A stretch of DNA of 55,773 nt from an uncultured Ruminococcus sp. GTDB lineage: Bacteria; Bacillota; Clostridia; Oscillospirales; Ruminococcaceae. Of the stretch, positions 50,111 through 55,773 are shown piece after piece. Numbering within the stretch: position 1 is the first letter of the stretch; the number at the start of each line of letters is the position of its first letter. Where the stretch lies: positions 1 through 55,773 of the forward strand of contig NZ_CALDMP010000035.1 of NCBI RefSeq assembly GCF_937915125.1, read 5' to 3'. Made by a program: the position numbers and the translations under genes. The notes under the pieces are model-generated. The model searched no databases and was not told where the DNA came from. It saw only the letters and a list, made by a program, of their open reading frames with translations.

Positions 50111-53100
50111 GTCGCCCCTTGCGTAGGGGCGTGGATTGAAATTGCTCTGGTTTTGGCATAGTAGGAAATGCGCTTTGTCGCCCCTTGCGTAGGGGCGTGG
50201 ATTGAAATTCCCCGGTGTGCCAGGATCAGCACTCTGCCGCCTGTCGCCCCTTGCGTAGGGGCGTGGATTGAAATTGATGTCTTTGCGCCAGAACCTGTGA
50301 TGCCGTCTGCGGTCGCCCCTTGCGTAGGGGCGTGGATTGAAATCGGCTGAGAAAATGGATCACCGCCAGTACCTATTGGGTCGCCCCTTGCGTAGGGGCG
50401 TGGATTGAAATTGGTTGGTACAGATGCACTTACAAGCATACCGATGTCGCCCCTTGCGTAGGGGCGTGGATTGAAATTTTGTATTGACAAGTAGGTCAAA
50501 ATGTAGTACAATGTCGCCCCTTGCGTAGGGGCGTGGATTGAAATGCCAATAATGGTATCCATATCATGCGCACATAGAGAGTCGCCCCTTGCGTAGGGGC
50601 GTGGATTGAAATGTCAATTTGCACAATTTCTACTTTGCCGACTGCGGTCGCCCCTTGCGTAGGGGCGTGGATTGAAATCGTGCTCCTGCTGGTATGTCAA
50701 AAAAAGACCTGTGTCGCCCCTTGCGTAGGGGCGTGGATTGAAATCATTGACGTATCTCAATATTTTACAAAAGGCATGATGTCGCCCCTTGCGTAGGGGC
50801 GTGGATTGAAATAGAACGCCAGGTTCGCCATCTGCGGCAATACGGTGGTCGCCCCTTGCGTAGGGGCGTGGATTGAAATCATGCTGGCGTTCAGATCGCA
50901 CAGAATGTCATTCAGTCGCCCCTTGCGTAGGGGCGTGGATTGAAATGCTGCACGAAATTGGATATGGAAGTGGTGATGGAGTCGCCCCTTGCGTAGGGGC
51001 GTGGATTGAAATATTGACCCGTCAAACTTTTCGTTAAAGTCTCCAAGGTCGCCCCTTGCGTAGGGGCGTGGATTGAAATTTCCTACGGTACAACAGAAGC
51101 TTTGTTTCTTGGAAGTCGCCCCTTGCGTAGGGGCGTGGATTGAAATGCACTCAAAGCTATTGACAGTACATATATTGATGGTCGCCCCTTGCGTAGGGGC
51201 GTGGATTGAAATAATCGAACAGCTTGTATAATGAACAGGGTGCTCAGTCGCCCCTTGCGTAGGGGCGTGGATTGAAATTTAATCGAAAACAATTATGAAT
51301 TTGAATGATGGAGTCGCCCCTTGCGTAGGGGCGTGGATTGAAATTGTGATGATACGGTCGGATTCGTCTGGACATATGTCGCCCCTTGCGTAGGGGCGTG
51401 GATTGAAATAATCGAACAGCTTGTATAATGAACAGGGTGCTCAACGGTCGCCCCTTGCGTAGGGGCGTGGATTGAAATCTAGACTTGCAGATGGTCTTTC
51501 TCAGCTTGCAGAAAGTCGCCCCTTGCGTAGGGGCGTGGATTGAAATCGCATATAACAAATTTTAATGTAAATCCATTGTCGTCGCCCCTTGCGTAGGGGC
51601 GTGGATTGAAATGTTTCCGTCCTCGTCAATGATGGTATCGTCATACGTCGCCCCTTGCGTAGGGGCGTGGATTGAAATTTTTCTATGCACCGCCATTACA
51701 GGACTAATTTTGTGTCGCCCCTTGCGTAGGGGCGTGGATTGAAATCCTGGGCAGGATACGACGTACACCGCAGGAACTGGTAGTCGCCCCTTGCGTAGGG
51801 GCGTGGATTGAAATCTGCGGTTTTATACCCACCTTGCTGCATAAGATCAGTCGCCCCTTGCGTAGGGGCGTGGATTGAAATGCAAATGATGGACTTGGTC
51901 ACGTGTCAGATGCTGAGGTCGCCCCTTGCGTAGGGGCGTGGATTGAAATACAACTGTTGTGTTTCCACAGTCGCAAACGCACTCGTCGCCCCTTGCGTAG
52001 GGGCGTGGATTGAAATTAGGTTCGCCAGAAAATTGTGGTAAAGCACCATTAGTCGCCCCTTGCGTAGGGGCGTGGATTGAAATTGCTGGAGCATAGTTTC
52101 CACACCAATCTCCGTGCAGTCGCCCCTTGCGTAGGGGCGTGGATTGAAATAATCTGTAATATCATCTGGTAAGATTAGGATAAAGTCGCCCCTTGCGTAG
52201 GGGCGTGGATTGAAATGTTTATTTTGATGATTGACTCCGCAAGCACAAGGTCGCCCCTTGCGTAGGGGCGTGGATTGAAATGCCTCAATGTGCAGAGACG
52301 ATGTCGCAGGAATCGTAGTCGCCCCTTGCGTAGGGGCGTGGATTGAAATTCAGCATCTGACACGTGACCAAGTCCATCATTTGCGTCGCCCCTTGCGTAG
52401 GGGCGTGGATTGAAATATCATTGACCAGCCGTTATCTGTTGTAGTATTTTGTCGCCCCTTGCGTAGGGGCGTGGATTGAAATGCATAAAATGGAATCTGC
52501 ACTTGATGTGTGGATTGGTCGCCCCTTGCGTAGGGGCGTGGATTGAAATTCACCGACAACAACGTCTTATACGATTCCTGCGAGTCGCCCCTTGCGTAGG
52601 GGCGTGGATTGAAATCACATTGGGAGGGCTAACCAGTGATAATCAGCGAACGGTCGCCCCTTGCGTAGGGGCGTGGATTGAAATAATACAGACGTAATAT
52701 CATTTGCATCCGCATAGGTCGCCCCTTGCGTAGGGGCGTGGATTGAAATACCCATAATGTTGCTCTTGTATGCCGTAGCTCATGGTCGCCCCTTGCGTAG
52801 GGGCGTGGATTGAAATCGAAGATGGACATGGACGGACTCGGAGACTACAGGTCGCCCCTTGCGTAGGGGCGTGGATTGAAATGACTGTTGTTGGGCAGTG
52901 GAATGCACAATCAAAAGTCGCCCCTTGCGTAGGGGCGTGGATTGAAATTCGTAAAATTTTTCTCTTTTCCATCGCCGTGCAGACCGTCGCCCCTTGCGTA
53001 GGGGCGTGGATTGAAATCTAGCAATTGACGTGTGCTCTCAACGTCGCTGTGTGCAGTCGCCCCTTGCGTAGGGGCGTGGATTGAAATTTTTGTCATGAGA

Positions 53101-55695
53101 GGAATCAATATTGAAAAGCGCAGTCGCCCCTTGCGTAGGGGCGTGGATTGAAATGTCCTCAAGATCAAAACCAACGCCAGCGGAAACCTGTCGCCCCTTG
53201 CGTAGGGGCGTGGATTGAAATTCACATCGTGGCTTTCATACTGCCACATCTTTAGTCGCCCCTTGCGTAGGGGCGTGGATTGAAATATCAACAGTAAACG
53301 ATTGCACAATATTTTTCAAGGTCGCCCCTTGCGTAGGGGCGTGGATTGAAATAGCCAATCAGTAGCACCTGTAATACCATCCCATGTCGCCCCTTGCGTA
53401 GGGGCGTGGATTGAAATGTATTGTAGGTAGTACTTCGCTTGTCACCCATTTGTCGCCCCTTGCGTAGGGGCGTGGATTGAAATTGCTTGATGATCTTAGC
53501 AAGCTCACCAACAAGGATGGTCGCCCCTTGCGTAGGGGCGTGGATTGAAATTTGATCCTTTGCCTTATAACCATCAATAAACCCTCTGTCGCCCCTTGCG
53601 TAGGGGCGTGGATTGAAATATAAAAATCCTTGCGAAGATATCCGTATTGCAAGCGAGTCGCCCCTTGCGTAGGGGCGTGGATTGAAATCAAAAAAGGATG
53701 ATCTTATTGTGTGCGGACGATGGTCGCCCCTTGCGTAGGGGCGTGGATTGAAATTTATCCTCCGCCGCTCTGGCTGTTGTATTGTAATGTCGCCCCTTGC
53801 GTAGGGGCGTGGATTGAAATTTCGGTTGATTATCCATCAATTTCCGCCGATGTTGTCGCCCCTTGCGTAGGGGCGTGGATTGAAATTATTAATGTCCGTT
53901 TGTCAAGGATTGCTCAATCGTCGCCCCTTGCGTAGGGGCGTGGATTGAAATTTGACGAGGAACATATCGAGTGGATAGAAAGTCCGTCGCCCCTTGCGTA
54001 GGGGCGTGGATTGAAATTGATATCAAGGGACATGGTGGCGTAGATGTTGCTGTCGCCCCTTGCGTAGGGGCGTGGATTGAAATGCTAATTCAAACTGCGC
54101 GTTTACGTTCGGGTGGAATCGTCGCCCCTTGCGTAGGGGCGTGGATTGAAATTGGGCTAAAAATCCCATTGTAGTATTTGGTTGACGTCGCCCCTTGCGT
54201 AGGGGCGTGGATTGAAATTATCTCCCGGTAATCATCAAAGATGTATTGCCAGGTCGCCCCTTGCGTAGGGGCGTGGATTGAAATATCTCGGTTATGTTTC
54301 TCAGCCTCGGTGGCTGGGGTCGCCCCTTGCGTAGGGGCGTGGATTGAAATTAACTGCATGGTGCCTGTTTTGGGGTGGAGAATACAGTCGCCCCTTGCGT
54401 AGGGGCGTGGATTGAAATTTAACTAGTATCCCCTATTACGTAAAGGAAGTTGAGTCGCCCCTTGCGTAGGGGCGTGGATTGAAATTTCAACAATACCACC
54501 TCCAAAAAAATGTTTCACGTGTCGCCCCTTGCGTAGGGGCGTGGATTGAAATTGAATCGAGCCGCCGACAGGCGGCGAGCACCAAAGGTCGCCCCTTGCG
54601 TAGGGGCGTGGATTGAAATATAAATTGGGGCTTGCAAAAAATAGCCCCGTGTGTGTCGCCCCTTGCGTAGGGGCGTGGATTGAAATCCGGTATGGGGGAG
54701 TGTTTAAAGGGTAGGGGCGAAGTCGCCCCTTGCGTAGGGGCGTGGATTGAAATGTGCTTTGTCCCATTTGATCCCGATGTTGAATTGTCGCCCCTTGCGT
54801 AGGGGCGTGGATTGAAATCGGATATAGGACAAAAGTCCAATTTCGAGCACGGTCGCCCCTTGCGTAGGGGCGTGGATTGAAATACTCCTGTTTTTCGCAC
54901 GATCTGTCGTAAAAATGCGTCGCCCCTTGCGTAGGGGCGTGGATTGAAATGCTGCTGTGCAAAGAGCCCTGCAACATGACAACCCGTCGCCCCTTGCGTA
55001 GGGGCGTGGATTGAAATGTCAGTCACAAGATCAGCTACCTGGTGTAGCTGAGGTCGCCCCTTGCGTAGGGGCGTGGATTGAAATATGAAAAGCCCTCCCT
55101 TAATACGATGTGAATATTATAGTCGCCCCTTGCGTAGTGGCGTGGATTGAAATTTTTTGAATTTGACGAAGATGATTGAAAAAGGATGTCGCCCCTTGCG
55201 TAGGGGCGTGGATTGAAATACGAAGGATGAAACTGATTTTTGCACGGCTGTAGTTGTCGCCCCTTGCGTAGGGGCGTGGATTGAAATTGATAACTTTCTT
55301 GATACAATCTCAAAAGCACGTAGTCGCCCCTTGCGTAGGGGCGTGGATTGAAATCAGGGTAAACAGTATACGTTATGCACATCGTCTGATAGTCGCCCCT
55401 TGCGTAGGGGCGTGGATTGAAATCAACGTGAAAAGCAAGTATGACGTTTTTCTTTCCCACGTCGCCCCTTGCGTAGGGGCGTGGATTGAAATCAGTTTGG
55501 GCGGCTGTTCAAATTTGGCTTTTTTACCGTCGCCCCTTGCGTAGGGGCGTGGATTGAAATGTCAAAAATAATTGTTGTAACAAGGGGGAATTCTGGTCGC
55601 CCCTTGCGTAGGGGCGTGGATTGAAATCAGTAAAAACCTTGCCCAATTGTCCCACGTCCTGTCGTCGCCCCTTGCGTAGGGGCGTGGATTGAAAT
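50111..55695 (+). CRISPR. Type I-C CRISPR array, 84 repeats and 83 spacers
   Basis: I located 84 repeats of 32 bases, beginning GTCGCCCCTTGCGTAGG and ending GTGGATTGAAAT, with an inner GTCGCCCC...GGGGCG stem and the ATTGAAAT tag expected as the crRNA 5' handle for Cas5c. Spacers run from 33 to 38 bases. All repeats are identical except repeat 76 (55122-55153), with GTAGTGGCG for GTAGGGGCG. Transcription is away from cas2, so spacer 1 (50143) is the newest. After 55695 only 78 non-repeat bases remain. Confidence 0.98.
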
Positions 55696-55773
55696 AACAA
55701 TTATGACAAAATCCCTACTTAGTCTCTCCTTAAACCACAAAAAATCACCGAAATATCGACAAAATCGTCCAAA

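Noticed and set aside
54687..54721. Spacer 69 ending in GTAGGGGCG like the repeat
   Set aside because: A nine-base match is within chance for 83 spacers.
50029..55544. Many open reading frames on both strands of the array
   Set aside because: The 32-base repeat has no stop in several frames, giving repeated peptides such as VAPCVGAWIEI; these are not proteins.
55561..55595. Spacer 82 as a P-loop kinase start
   Set aside because: The frame SKIIVVTRGNS resembles such N-termini but ends before the GK[ST] motif, so it is too weak.

Overview
The window looks like a chromosomal segment of a spore-forming, low-to-mid GC Firmicute of the Ruminococcus/Oscillospiraceae type. The reasons are spoVM, spoIVA and sipL sporulation genes, an AgrBD peptide system, a lipoprotein GH5 cellulase, a cobalamin-type ECF module, a YfhO-family membrane protein and a canonical type I-C CRISPR-Cas locus. 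No rRNA or intact transposase is visible, and genus assignment is inference.

Layout. 1-1051: partial copies of a small repeat element, then agrD-agrB. 1551-5831: a sporulation block made of spoVM (31 codons), a short one-TM protein, a SpoIVFB-like site-2 protease, and convergent sipL-spoIVA. 6242-12793: coaX, a small secreted protein, apgM, a Cache-type sensor without output domain, an AT-rich secreted papain-like peptidase with a lipoprotein partner, and pheA. 12977-26626: a long co-directional block: ruvCAB, glmM, an FMN reductase, an rRNA-type methyltransferase, ecfA1-ecfA2-ecfT, a YfhO protein, truA, a propeller-like membrane-anchored protein and a CvpA protein. 26852-30798: a ClpE-type ATPase, a FAD/Rieske oxidoreductase, a long hairpin and tRNA-Gln(CUG). 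31040-35614 (minus strand): a discrete NRPS/acyl-transfer set (alpha/beta hydrolase, free-standing condensation domain, carrier protein, adenylate-forming ligase, SCP2 protein), divergent from a tetR gene with two palindromic operators between them, then a MATE exporter. 38181-41881: lrgA-lrgB-gntR and a GH5 glucanase lipoprotein. 42148-55695: type I-C cas3-cas5-cas8c(-internal cas11c)-cas7-cas4-cas1-cas2, a leader, and an array of 84 repeats and 83 spacers.

How the genes work together. SpoVM anchors SpoIVA to the forespore membrane and SipL links SpoIVA to coat assembly, so 1551-5831 holds most of a spore-coat basement layer plus a probable pro-sigma-K protease. The 31-35.6 kb set can in principle activate an acid, load it on a carrier and condense it with an amine or amino acid under TetR control, with a MATE pump next door. 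The CRISPR array carries evidence of repeated sampling of the same invaders: a repeated spacer of different length, a reverse-complement pair and an overlapping pair.

The best candidates for under-described biology are the discrete condensation/carrier/ligase cluster with its dual operator, the compact sporulation block including a gene only 31 codons long, the AgrD pre-peptide, the 173-bp repeat family, and the redundant and TIR-matching spacers.
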